Source: CBDCYN01 sp965224205 | GTDB lineage: Bacteria; Planctomycetota; Phycisphaerae; Phycisphaerales; Phycisphaeraceae | NCBI GenBank assembly: GCA_965224205.1 | Contig: CBDCYN010000042.1 | Coordinates: forward strand, 27,046 to 91,045 | DNA length: 64,000 nucleotides | Direction of reading: 5' to 3' | Shown here: in pieces, positions 27,345 to 36,855 of the stretch | Position numbering within the stretch: position 1 is the stretch's first letter | How the letters are laid out: every line of letters begins with the position of its first letter | Notes under the pieces: model-generated | Told to the model about the DNA's origin: nothing | What the model saw: only the letters and a program-made list of their open reading frames with translations | The model's database searches: none | Position numbers and translations under genes: made by a program

Positions 27345-27542
27345 CATCAACGCGTCAGTCAGTGCTCGAGGTACTTTCCTGCCTCCGCCGGAGTGCCACA
27401 CAGCATGGTCCTGAAAGGTTTTGCTGCGTGCGGTCAACGTATTGGTGATGGAAAACGTAGATTACCTGGGCATTGCACACAGTATCCTTCGGGCTGCTGT
27501 GTGGAACCTTCGTTAATAAATCGAGACAAACTCAATTCCAAT

Positions 27543-27566
27543 AAAAAACCCGCCGGGTGGCGGGTT
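27543..27566 (-). terminator. Intrinsic terminator of the 16S transcription unit
   Basis: Stem AACCCGCC (27547-27554) / GGCGGGTT (27559-27566), 4-nt loop. Read on the minus strand it is followed by a T6 run. It lies 180 bp past the 16S 3' end and closes the unit before any tRNA, 23S or 5S. Confidence 0.88.
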
Positions 27567-27608
27567 AGTCATTTGAACTGTTATATCGATTTCAACGCTT
27601 CCGTAGAC

Positions 27609-27641
27609 GGATCGTTGACAAGTAAACAGTTGGGGTTTGCC
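27609..27641 (-). other. Pre-16S processing stem, 3' arm
   Basis: In the minus-strand transcript this segment is complementary to 29578-29609 (GGATC, TTGACAAGT, AACAGTTGGG and TGCC blocks match, with a few mismatches). Such arms flanking 16S form the RNase III-type stem. A small hairpin CGCCACG/CGTGGCG follows. Confidence 0.75.
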
Positions 27642-27741
27642 TTTTTCGCCACGTCGCCGTGGCGGTATCCGCGAATTGCGGACGAGGTTGCGCTGACTTA
27701 AATATGGCGTAGATCGCTCTAGCACCACACCTAAGGATATC

Positions 27742-29265
<1,524 letters not shown>

Positions 29266-29577
29266 TTTATCGTTGCCACACTTAAAACCCACTTAACGCG
29301 AGCCTCAAGTGGTTTGGCTTCGATGAGAAGGTCGACCTGGTTACCCCCGAGCAGTTTACCGAAGTAAACTTCCGGGGGCCGGCCGTTCGTAGGTCTCAAA
29401 GCGACCCACGATTCTCTCAAGCCCACCTAAGCGGGCCCAAGATACAGCTCAAAATCCAATCCTCAAATCAGAATTTAAGGGTCACAAGGATGTTGAGTTG
29501 CCCCGCACACCTGCGGGGCAGGATTCTCCGCACCAAAAGCAGCTGTGACACTACCTCTGCTGCGGACACATCCTCGC
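29266..29577 (-). other. 16S leader
   Basis: No gene. Contains transcript hairpins CCCCCGGAAGTTTAC/ GTAAACTGCTCGGGGG (about 29346-29380) and GCCCCGC/GCGGGGC (29500-29519), consistent with a structured, processed leader. Confidence 0.6.
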
Positions 29578-29609
29578 GGCATTCCCAACTGTTCACTTGT
29601 CAAAGATCC
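29578..29609 (-). other. Pre-16S processing stem, 5' arm
   Basis: Complement of 27609-27641 in the transcript. Together the arms enclose the whole 16S gene. Confidence 0.75.
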
Positions 29610-29682
29610 GCTCAAAAGATTGACCTACTATCGCTGGAGCGCATTAGTACGCCCCCAAAGTCAACCTCCAAGGCAAAGTACT

Positions 29683-29711
29683 ATTGTGTAATCTAGTCCC
29701 TCGCTTGTCAA
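29683..29711 (-). promoter_or_regulatory. Probable rrs promoter
   Basis: Minus strand TTGACA (29706-29711), 17-bp spacer, CACAAT (29683-29688). It lies about 75 bp before the processing stem. A second TTGACA is at 29749-29754 without a good -10. Confidence 0.6.
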
Positions 29712-29992
29712 GGCCTCCTCCTGAAACGTCGCTTCTATTGTGGACAGCTTGTCAATTAGTCGGTGAAATCCCGCAGTGGCTTGCCGTATACAAGGCATGT
29801 ATCTATGAGGGATTCAGGGTAGCAGCGACGCAATAGTCTGCCCCGTCGAGCCTATCGGTTTGCACCGCGGCGGTTTCACGCGATAGATTACGATCAACAT
29901 CCACACTGCGTGATCCACGCATCCGATGTGCGTCGAGATTTAAGTCGAGGTTTAGACAGAACCACCCCTTCGATTTAGAAAGGCCCCTAACG

Positions 29993-30490
29993 ATGAAAGC
30001 CGTTGATGTCATGAAAGCCGCCTGGGACGTTAGCCACGCGATGGTCCTGCCGCTCATCGAAGACATGAAAGACCACGCCATGACCGCGCCGACCCCCAAT
30101 GGCGGCAACCACCCCATGTGGGTGCTGGGGCACCTGGCCTTCGACGAGGGCGCGATCCGGTACATGATGCTCGACGAACCCAACGCAGTCGAGGCGTGGA
30201 AGCCGCTGTTCAGCGCCGGCACCCAGCCCGTCGCCGATGCGAGCCACTACCCCCCGTTCGACGAGGTGCTTGCTAAGTATAAAGAACTCAGTGCCGCCAA
30301 CCGCGCGTTCTTGGAATCACTTTCCGACGAAGACCTCGATAAGCCCAGCGCCAACGCCCCCGAAGGGTACGAAGATTTTTTCGGCACCTACGGCAAGTGC
30401 TTGATGATCGTGGCCCTGGACCACATGCACCACCGTGGCCAACTCGCCGACGCCCGCCGCGCCGCCAACCGTGGATCGCTGATGATCTAA
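29993..30490 (+). CDS. DinB-superfamily protein
   Basis: 165 aa four-helix bundle. The metal-site pattern of DinB/YfiT proteins is visible: GGNHPMWVLGHLAFDE (His near 40 and 47) and ALDHMHHRGQLADARR (His near 144-147). Members bind divalent metal and include thiol-dependent transferases; the substrate is unknown. AGAAAGGCCCC precedes ATG 29993. It is divergent from the 16S unit and ends 23 bp before IS5 copy 2. Confidence 0.82.
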   Translation: MKAVDVMKAAWDVSHAMVLPLIEDMKDHAMTAPTPNGGNHPMWVLGHLAFDEGAIRYMMLDEPNAVEAWKPLFSAGTQPVADASHYPPFDEVLAKYKELSAANRAFLESLSDEDLDKPSANAPEGYEDFFGTYGKCLMIVALDHMHHRGQLADARRAANRGSLMI

Positions 30491-30591
30491 ACGGGCAGTT
30501 CCGGCCCTACCTAGTCGCCCCTGAATAACCCTCGAGAGGCTGGTTTTGACGGGGTTTTCGGTGTGGATGTGGTGTGTTAGAGCGTTTTGCG

Positions 30592-31239
30592 TCAATAATC
30601 GCCATATCCGCAAGAGGTGAAGTAGTTTTGGCACTCGGTGGGCGTGACGTCTGTCAGGGCATCGGCGATGGCGTCTTGGAGCGTGCCGAAGGTCTTGGCG
30701 GCGACGCGGCGTAGCCACGCCTTGACCTTGCTCCACAGCTTCTCGATCGGGTTCAGGTCCGGGCTGTACGGGGGCAGGTACCCCAGGTCGGCGTCGACGG
30801 CCTCGATCGCTTCGCGCACCGCGGCGGCTTGGTGACTCGAGAGATTGTCCATCACGACCACGTCACCCGGGCGCAACGACGGGGCCAAGAACTGCTGGGT
30901 GTAGGCCAGGAACGTCGCCGAGTTCATCGGGCCATCGACCACGACCGTCGCACCTTGGATCACCCCGTCGAGCCGGATCGCGCTGAGCATCGTGAGCGTC
31001 TTCCAGCGGCCGTGCGGGGTGCGGTCCACGCAACGCTGCCCGATCGGCGACCAGCCATACAGCCGGGTCATATCCGTCTTGGCCCCAGATTCGTCGAGGA
31101 AAACCAGATGGGCCGGGTCCACGAACCGCCGGGCGATCGTGAAGTTGTGGCGGCGTTGGGCCACGTCGGGGCGATCTTGCTCGGCGGCGATCAGCGACTT
31201 CTTTTGAGCGACAGCCCCAGCCGCTTCAACGCCCGGCAC
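30592..31239 (-). CDS. IS630-family transposase (type III) ORF B, copy A
   Basis: DDE half of the two-frame transposase. Triad: VFLDESGAKTDMTRLYGWSP (Asp), VVVMDNLSSHQ (Asp), PPYSPDLNPIEKLWSKVK (Glu). Expressed by a -1 shift from ORF A at CTCAAAAGAAG. Intact. Confidence 0.88.
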   Translation of the reverse strand: MPGVEAAGAVAQKKSLIAAEQDRPDVAQRRHNFTIARRFVDPAHLVFLDESGAKTDMTRLYGWSPIGQRCVDRTPHGRWKTLTMLSAIRLDGVIQGATVVVDGPMNSATFLAYTQQFLAPSLRPGDVVVMDNLSSHQAAAVREAIEAVDADLGYLPPYSPDLNPIEKLWSKVKAWLRRVAAKTFGTLQDAIADALTDVTPTECQNYFTSCGYGDY

Positions 31240-31526
31240 ACCGTCGATTCCACGACGCCCAGGTTCAGCATCGCCCTCAACTGCTTGGCCGTGATCCCCG
31301 GCTTGGCCGCCACCGCCTCACGCATCCGTTGCTCATCGGCCGCCGTAAGCTTGACCGACCCCTTGGGCCCCGGCACCCCCGGCGTCAACACGCCCCGGCG
31401 GTGCCGATCACACCAGTCGCGAACCGTCGACCTCGCCACCCGAAACTGTCGTGATACCCCCGTGATCGTCTGACCCGACTCGGCGGCCCATACCACCCGC
31501 TTACGTAGATCCATCGAATACGCCAT
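31191..31526 (-). CDS. IS630-family transposase (type III) ORF A, copy A
   Basis: 111 aa: MAYSMDLRKRVVWAAESGQT, helix-turn-helix ITGVSRQFRVARSTVRDW, and a second helix pair (GITAKQLRAMLNLGVVESTV). AAGGAGGCCAAGGTC precedes the ATG. It overlaps ORF B in the -1 frame. Confidence 0.88.
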   Translation of the reverse strand: MAYSMDLRKRVVWAAESGQTITGVSRQFRVARSTVRDWCDRHRRGVLTPGVPGPKGSVKLTAADEQRMREAVAAKPGITAKQLRAMLNLGVVESTVCRALKRLGLSLKRSR

Positions 31527-31648
31527 GACCTTGGCCTCCTTGCCAGAAATCTCTCTTATCGGCCAGCGGCGATTAATTACGCCAAGCGCTCTAGATTGCA
31601 AGGATTGGCGATTGGATCAGCCGAAACCTTGCAATTTGAGGAGCACCG

Positions 31649-32989
31649 ATGACGCCCCAGCCCAGCCCGCGTGACGCCTTTGAGTTGTTCCAGGCCCACT
31701 TCGATCAGCTGCTCAACCCCAAGCATCCGCTGGTCCAACTCGCTGGGCAGATCGATTGGGATGCATTCGATGCGGCGTTTCGGGATTGCTCCAGCCCCGA
31801 CCAGGGCGTCCCAGCCAAGGCCACCCGGCTGATGGTGGGGCTGCACTATCTCAAGCACGCGTTCAATGAGTCGGACGAGTCGGTCGTGGCCCGGTGGGTC
31901 GAGAACCCGTATTGGCAATATTTCTGCGGCTACACGCATCTCCAGCACAAGTGCCCGATCCACCCCACGAGCATGACCAAGTGGCGTCAGCGTGTGGGTC
32001 AAGAGAAGCTACAGGTGTTGCTCCAACAGACGGTGTCGGTGGCGGTCGAACAAAAGCACCTGCCCGAACGCGAGATGAAGCAGGTGAACGTGGACACGAC
32101 GGTGCAGGAGAAAAACATCACGCATCCGACGGACTCGAAGCTGCTGTACAAAGCGATCGTGAAGCTGGGCCGGGCGGCGAAAGCAAGCGGCATCGCGCTG
32201 CGTCAGTCGTACGTGCGTGTGGCCAAGCGGGCGTCGGTCAAGGCTAGTCGTTACGCCCACGCTCGACAGTTCAAGCGGATGCGGCGAGAGCTGCGCAAGA
32301 TGCGGACATGGGTGGGCCGATTGATCCGCGACGTGCGGCGGAAAGCCGGGACATTAACCGAACCACTCAAGGCGTTGCTGGCCCAGTGTCAACGTTTACG
32401 GGACCAGCGTCAGGGTGATTCCAACAAGCTGTATTCGTTGCACGAGCCGGAGGTGCGGTGCATCAGCAAGGGCAAAGCGCACAAGCGATATGAGTTTGGC
32501 CAGAAGGTCTCGCTGGCGACAACGAATCGCCATGATTGGTTTGTCGGGGCGATGCTGTGCGAAGCAAACCCTCACGACGGGCACACATTGAGCCGGGCCT
32601 TGGATCAGGTCGAATCGATCACGGGCGTGACGCTGAGCGACGCATACGTGGACCGGGGTTACCGCGGCCATGATTATGGCGGACCAACCACGGTCCACCT
32701 GGCAGGCAGTCGCTCAAAGAGCCTGACCTCGACGCAACGCAAACGCCGAAAGCGTCGAAGCGCCATTGAGCCGAAGATCGGTCACGCCAAACATGACCAC
32801 CGCATGGGCCGCTGCTATCTCAAGGGGTTGGTAGGAGACGCGATGAACGTGATCCTCGCCGCCGCCGGGGCCAACTTCCGCAAACTCCTGCGGCTGTTGC
32901 CATGCGCCTGGCGACGTTGGTTGCTCGAAATGATCCGCACCGCCCTCAACCCGATCCCACCCACCACCCAACGCCTCGCCGCCGCATAA
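31649..32989 (+). CDS. IS5-family transposase, copy 2
   Basis: 446 aa, intact, same motifs as copy 1; differs by His for Tyr in EANPHDGHTLS. The nested IS630 leaves the coding frame untouched but separates it from the element's left end and probably its promoter. Confidence 0.92.
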   Translation: MTPQPSPRDAFELFQAHFDQLLNPKHPLVQLAGQIDWDAFDAAFRDCSSPDQGVPAKATRLMVGLHYLKHAFNESDESVVARWVENPYWQYFCGYTHLQHKCPIHPTSMTKWRQRVGQEKLQVLLQQTVSVAVEQKHLPEREMKQVNVDTTVQEKNITHPTDSKLLYKAIVKLGRAAKASGIALRQSYVRVAKRASVKASRYAHARQFKRMRRELRKMRTWVGRLIRDVRRKAGTLTEPLKALLAQCQRLRDQRQGDSNKLYSLHEPEVRCISKGKAHKRYEFGQKVSLATTNRHDWFVGAMLCEANPHDGHTLSRALDQVESITGVTLSDAYVDRGYRGHDYGGPTTVHLAGSRSKSLTSTQRKRRKRRSAIEPKIGHAKHDHRMGRCYLKGLVGDAMNVILAAAGANFRKLLRLLPCAWRRWLLEMIRTALNPIPPTTQRLAAA

Positions 32990-33064
32990 AAAAGGGCTTT
33001 TTCAGGGACGACTAATTAATCTTGAATAGTCGATAAGCATGATTTATGGCAAGGAGGCCTCGTC

Positions 33065-33400
33065 ATGGCGTATTCGATGGACTTGCGGCAGCGTGTGGTG
33101 GCGGCGGTGGAATCGGGGGACTCGATCGCATCGGTGGCACGGCGGTTTTCCGTCACGTGGCCGACGGTGCGTGATTGGCCAGATCGGGCCCGTGGCGGCG
33201 AGTTGATGGCGGGCACACCGGGGCCCAAGGGATCGGTGAAGCTCACGGCGGACGATGAGCAGCGGATGCGTCAAGCGGTCGCGGCGCAGCCGGGCATCAC
33301 CGCCAAACAATTGATGGCGAGGCTGAGTGTCCCCGTGGTGGAGTCCACCGTCTGTCGGGCGTTGAAGCGGTTGGGGCTGTCGCTCAAAAGAAGTCGCTGA
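33065..33400 (+). CDS. IS630-family transposase (type III) ORF A, copy B
   Basis: 111 aa MAYSMDLRQRVVAAVESGDS..., about 70% like copy A (SIASVARRFSVTWPTVRDWP). Diverged half of the recombinant element. GCAAGGAGGCC precedes the ATG. Frame intact. Confidence 0.85.
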   Translation: MAYSMDLRQRVVAAVESGDSIASVARRFSVTWPTVRDWPDRARGGELMAGTPGPKGSVKLTADDEQRMRQAVAAQPGITAKQLMARLSVPVVESTVCRALKRLGLSLKRSR

Positions 33401-33999
33401 TCGCCGCCGAGCAAGATCGACCCGACGTGGTCGATCGTCGCCGAAACTTCACGATCGCCCGTCGGTTCATCGATCCGGGGAGTCGGGTGTTTCTCGATGA
33501 ATCCGGAGCCAAGACGAACATGACGCGTCGGTATGGCTGGTCGTCGATGGGTCAACGTTGCGTCGATCACACGCCCCACGGCCATTGGAAAACGGTGACG
33601 ATGCTTAGCGTCATCCGACTCGACGGGGTGATCCAAGGTGCGACGGTCGTGGTCGATGGCCCGATGAACTCGGCGACGTTCCTGGCCTACACCCAGCAGT
33701 TCTTGGCCCCGTCGTTGCGCCCGGGTGACGTGGTCGTGATGGACAATCTCTCGAGTCACCAAGCCGCCGCGGTGCGCGAAGCGATCGAGGCCGTCGACGC
33801 CGACCTGGGGTACCTGCCCCCGTACAGCCCGGACCTGAACCCGATCGAGAAGCTGTGGAGCAAGGTCAAGGCGTGGCTACGCCGCGTCGCCGCCAAGACC
33901 TTCGGCACGCTCCAAGACGCCATCGCCGATGCCCTGACAGACGTCACGCCCACCGAGTGCCAAAACTACTTCACCTCTTGCGGATATGGCGATTATTGA
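33382..33999 (+). CDS. IS630-family transposase (type III) ORF B, copy B
   Basis: -1 frame relative to ORF A. N-terminal third diverged (NFTIARRFIDPGSRVFLDES, TNMTRRYGWSSMGQRCVDH). From RLDGVIQGATVV to the end (TSCGYGDY) it is identical to copies A and C. Catalytic residues retained. Start coordinate is the approximate frameshift point. Confidence 0.82.
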   Translation, partial: AQKKSLIAAEQDRPDVVDRRRNFTIARRFIDPGSRVFLDESGAKTNMTRRYGWSSMGQRCVDHTPHGHWKTVTMLSVIRLDGVIQGATVVVDGPMNSATFLAYTQQFLAPSLRPGDVVVMDNLSSHQAAAVREAIEAVDADLGYLPPYSPDLNPIEKLWSKVKAWLRRVAAKTFGTLQDAIADALTDVTPTECQNYFTSCGYGDY

Positions 34000-34164
34000 C
34001 GCAAAACGCTCTAAGTAGGTCTGTCGCCCCCCAGCCTGGCGATCACTACCTTTTTTTTCCATCCAGCGCAAGATCAGAGGCCGATGCGGTTCACTATGAA
34101 TGAGGCCTTCGTTTGGATAGGCCTTTGACCAGCAGGGCCGGGATGGGCAGCCATCGAACCTCGT

Positions 34165-34271
34165 TATATACCGGTCCCGGGTGAAAATACGGCGTGACTC
34201 ATGTACGCGGCAGGGAAATTTTCGGTGTCCAACGCATACTCGACGCTACGCTTTGATACGCGATGCGTATC
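34165..34271 (+). repeat. Intergenic ~105-bp repeat, copy R1
   Basis: Starts TATACCGGTCCCGGGTGAAA, contains GTACGCGGCAGGGAAATTTT near the middle, and ends in the hairpin GATACGC-GAT-GCGTATC. Upstream of the His/Cys protein gene. 34012-34164 between IS630 and R1 holds nothing I can identify. Confidence 0.85.
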
Positions 34272-34326
34272 CCTTGTGAGACAAGGATTTTTTATTTTCC
34301 GCCATTTGCGTGTAACTGCGTGCAAC

Positions 34327-34432
34327 TATTGATCTTTGAATTGTTGACTTAATTCCGAGGCTTGCCAGCAGATGGGTTTTTCAGGACCGAGCTAACTCCA
34401 GAGCAGTTAAGTCAACAATTCAAAGATCAATA
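34327..34432. repeat. Perfect 26-bp inverted repeat
   Basis: Arms 34327-34352 and 34407-34432 are exact complements (left arm begins TATTGATCTTTGAATTGTTG), with a 54-nt loop. AT-rich, so not a classical terminator. It ends 24 bp before ATG 34457. It could be a small insertion's ends, a recombination site or a transcript hairpin over the leader. Confidence 0.85.
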
Positions 34433-34456
34433 ATTTTATGAAATGAGGTTACGAAA

Positions 34457-35386
34457 ATGTATAGGGGCCGTCATGTTCTTTCATCGGATCGCCTCGACCC
34501 CGAGGCGTCGGGACCGACCTCTTCGGGGATGGATACGCGCAGCGCCTCAGAGCCGATCGGCGCGGCTTGGCGGCAAGCTCCGTGGAACGGTGCACGAGCA
34601 CGATGGAATCAGGATCGGTTAGCGGGACGGTTCCCGCTGGGCTTAGATGCCGGCGTGGCGTCGCCGCCTGTGGTAGCGCAGCAGCAAGCCGTTAAAACGG
34701 TCACCCTGACTTTTCTGGGGGATTTCCCCAACCCCTGGAAGAACAACCCCGCTCTGGAACGGCAACGGCTCCAACAGGGCAGATGGGCCCCGAGCACAGA
34801 CGACCTGACCGCGGTCGCCAACGCCGACCAAGCCGCAGCAGGAACGATCCACACGACCCCTTGTTTCGAAGACCTATTGAAGGTCATCGAGGGGTCACAA
34901 GACAAATCAATCGCCCGGGTCAATATCATTTCACATGGATCTCCTAACGGTTTAGGGCTATTGGGGACGATCAACGCTAGCAACGGGCAGGTGACCTTCC
35001 GCAATAAACCCTCTTGCACCGGATATGTCGATGTCGAAGCGATCAAGGACAACAAATCCAGGATCTTGAAGCTACGTGTTAAATTCGCGCCCAAGGCGAG
35101 GATGTTTCTTTACCTGTGCAATTCCGGGGCGAACTTGACACTTCTCCAACGCCTCGCGGATGCTTTTGACCTCCGAATCCGCGGGTTTCTGCACCAGATC
35201 TATTACTGTGTCACCCACAGGGGCAACCAACTCGACCGTGGGTGGACCAGGTACAACAGGGACGGGGCCCGTCCACCAAGGGCCAGTACCTGCCAGGCCG
35301 GCGGCTATGAAAAAGGGTTTGACCATTTGCAAACTGATACAAGTTTCCCCATAACGTACGATGACATCCAGCTGCCGCGGCCCTGA
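34457..35386 (+). CDS. Protein with possible caspase-like (CHAT/DUF4347-type) His/Cys domain
   Basis: 309 aa. Residues 1-80 are low-complexity and polar, with no signal peptide. Residues about 80-250 look like a caspase-haemoglobinase fold: strand TVTLTFLGDF, an Asp/Ala-rich stretch, strand plus His in RVNIISHGSPNGLGLLG (His160), and strand plus Cys in ARMFLYLCNSGANL (Cys221), followed by a helix and RIRGF. The ISHG...LCNSG pairing is the His/Cys dyad pattern of C14-clan relatives such as DUF4347 and CHAT. The tail (residues 250-309) is Gly/Arg-rich and ends ITYDDIQLPRP. GAGG before ATG 34457. A 26-bp inverted repeat lies just upstream. The family assignment is by pattern only; a peptidase role is inference. 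Confidence 0.5.
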   Translation: MYRGRHVLSSDRLDPEASGPTSSGMDTRSASEPIGAAWRQAPWNGARARWNQDRLAGRFPLGLDAGVASPPVVAQQQAVKTVTLTFLGDFPNPWKNNPALERQRLQQGRWAPSTDDLTAVANADQAAAGTIHTTPCFEDLLKVIEGSQDKSIARVNIISHGSPNGLGLLGTINASNGQVTFRNKPSCTGYVDVEAIKDNKSRILKLRVKFAPKARMFLYLCNSGANLTLLQRLADAFDLRIRGFLHQIYYCVTHRGNQLDRGWTRYNRDGARPPRASTCQAGGYEKGFDHLQTDTSFPITYDDIQLPRP

Positions 35387-35448
35387 TCTGCTCGGCAAGC
35401 GTCGGCCAATCCAGGGTCGCTGACGACGTCGGGGGCGGTACGCTTGTT

Positions 35449-35580
35449 TCACGTCTCTGAGTCGCCCATCCGCCTGCGGCGTCGGGTCAGGCCCACACCG
35501 GCCAGCGACCATCCTACGATGACGGCATTTTGAGGAATCGGGTGGATCGTGGTGGTATTTTTGTCGGCTGCGGTAGGAGA
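35449..35580 (-). pseudogene. PEP/VPLPA-CTERM tail remnant
   Basis: Minus strand, 43 codons after a TGA: IHPIPQNAVIVGWSLAGVGL followed by TRRRRRMGDSET-stop. The Pro motif, hydrophobic helix and Arg cluster match a VPLPA/PEP-CTERM tail. No start or body is left; an IS630 copy lies 60 bp upstream. The 35387-35641 interval has no other gene. Confidence 0.55.
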
Positions 35581-35641
35581 TCACATTACGGTTAGCCCAA
35601 TGAAATCAGAGCATTGGGTTTCACGACATGTTCAGCATTTA

Positions 35642-36789
35642 TACCTTCCTCGGGTGAGTTTGTCTGATCGGTAGAATAGGCTGACGTTAGCGGTTTGATT
35701 TTACTACGAAGTCACTGGACACAGGAGGCATGGATGCTTCAGATCACATTGACGGACGATGCGGTGGCGGCGTTGGATCGGGGGCGTTTTAGCGATCCAG
35801 ATCCGCGGGTGCGGCGGAAGTTGCAGGTGGTTTGGCTCAAGAGCCATGGGTTGGCACATCGGCAGATCGCGGCCTTGGCAGGGGTCAGCAGCCGGACGGT
35901 GCAGCGTTATTTGAATACGTACCTCGACGGTGGGATCGAGGCGTTGAGGCAAAACGGCTACCGGGGTCAGCCCAGTCAATTGAACGCGCACGGCCCGAAG
36001 GTCAAGGCGTCTTTGGAACAACACCCGCCGTCGACGATCCACGAGGCGAGCCATCAGATCACGCAACTCACCGGTCTGCGTCGCGGCCCGACGCAAGTGC
36101 GAGCTTTTTTGAAACGGCTGGGTCTGCGTCGTCGCAAGCTCGGGGGTGTGCCGGGCAAGCTTGATCAGGCCAAGCATCAACAGCAGCGTGAATTCCTTGA
36201 ACAGACCCTCGATCCGGCTTTGGACGAAGCCGAACGGGGTGATCGCAGGGTTTTTTTGTAGACGCCTGCCACTTCGTCCATGGCGCGTTTCTGTGCTACG
36301 TGTGGTGCGTGGTGAGGCTGTTCATCCGCACGCCCACCGGCCGCCGCCGGCTGAACGTGTTGGGGGCGTTGGATTTCGTGACCCGAGAGTTGGTGACCGT
36401 CACGAACACGACGTACATCACGGCCCAAACGGTCTGCGAATTACTCGAGACGCTCGCGGGGCGTTACCCCGGCCAAGCGATCACCCTGGTGCTGGACAAC
36501 GCGCGGTATCAACGCTGCCGGTTGGTCCAAGATCGGGCCGTGGGGTTGGGCATCGAGTTGATGTTCCTGCCGTCCTACTCGCCGCACCTGAACCTGATCG
36601 AACGGATCTGGGGCCTGCTCAAGAAACGCTGCCTCAACGGCCGGTACTACGAAACGTTCGATCGATTTCAGCAAGCCATCCACGACGGCATCGCCAAGCT
36701 GGCCACCGACGACAAACCCAACGTCCAAACCCTCATCACCCGCAACTTCCAACACTTCAACAATCGGACAATCTTAGCCGCGTGAGGTA
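35642..36789 (+). mobile_element. IS630-family element, type II, copy 2
   Basis: 1148 bp, ends TACCTTCCTCGGG and (minus strand) TACCTCACGCGG, TA duplication (35640-35641, 36790-36791). The right flank TATACCCATCTGGGATGG looks like the first bases of the intergenic repeat family. Confidence 0.93.
35734..36785 (+). CDS. IS630-family transposase (type II), two frames, copy 2
   Basis: ORF A 35734-36261 (MLQITLTDDAVAALDRGRFS..., AGGAGG upstream) and ORF B to 36785 in the -1 frame. Slippery heptamer T TTT TTG at 36252-36258. Same triad as copy 1: VDACHF, VLDNARYQ, SPHLNLIERIW. Confidence 0.9.
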
Positions 36790-36855
36790 TATACCCATCT
36801 GGGATGGAGCTCCGTCATATAGCACGGTGGGGTGACAACGATGATTCGTGATGGT

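Larger units (their letters stand above)
30580..31591 (-). mobile_element. IS630-family element, type III, copy A (inside IS5)
   Basis: 1012 bp, ends GAGCGTTTTGCGTCAATAA and (minus strand) GAGCGCTTGGCGTAATTAA. TA duplication at 30578-30579 and 31592-31593. Differs from copy C by one noted base. Confidence 0.93.
30514..33012 (+). mobile_element. IS5-family element, copy 2, interrupted by IS630
   Basis: 1485 bp of IS5 once the 1012-bp IS630 and its TA are removed. IS630 sits in the non-coding 5' part, between 30579 and 31592. Flanks are TACCTA and TAATTA, so no 6-bp duplication as in copy 1. The right end abuts a truncated IS630 copy, suggesting a deletion or recombination. Confidence 0.88.
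33013..34011 (+). mobile_element. IS630-family element, type III, copy B (recombinant, left end truncated)
   Basis: The right end (...GCAAAACGCTC at 34011, then TA) is identical to copies A and C. The left terminal ~12 bp (GAGCGCTTGGCG) is missing: IS5 copy 2 ends directly at TAATTAATC. The first ~600 bp are a diverged relative, while from about 33618 onward the DNA is identical to copies A/C. Confidence 0.85.

Noticed and set aside
27345..27540. Search for 23S, 5S or tRNA after 16S
   Set aside because: Only a processing arm and a terminator are present.
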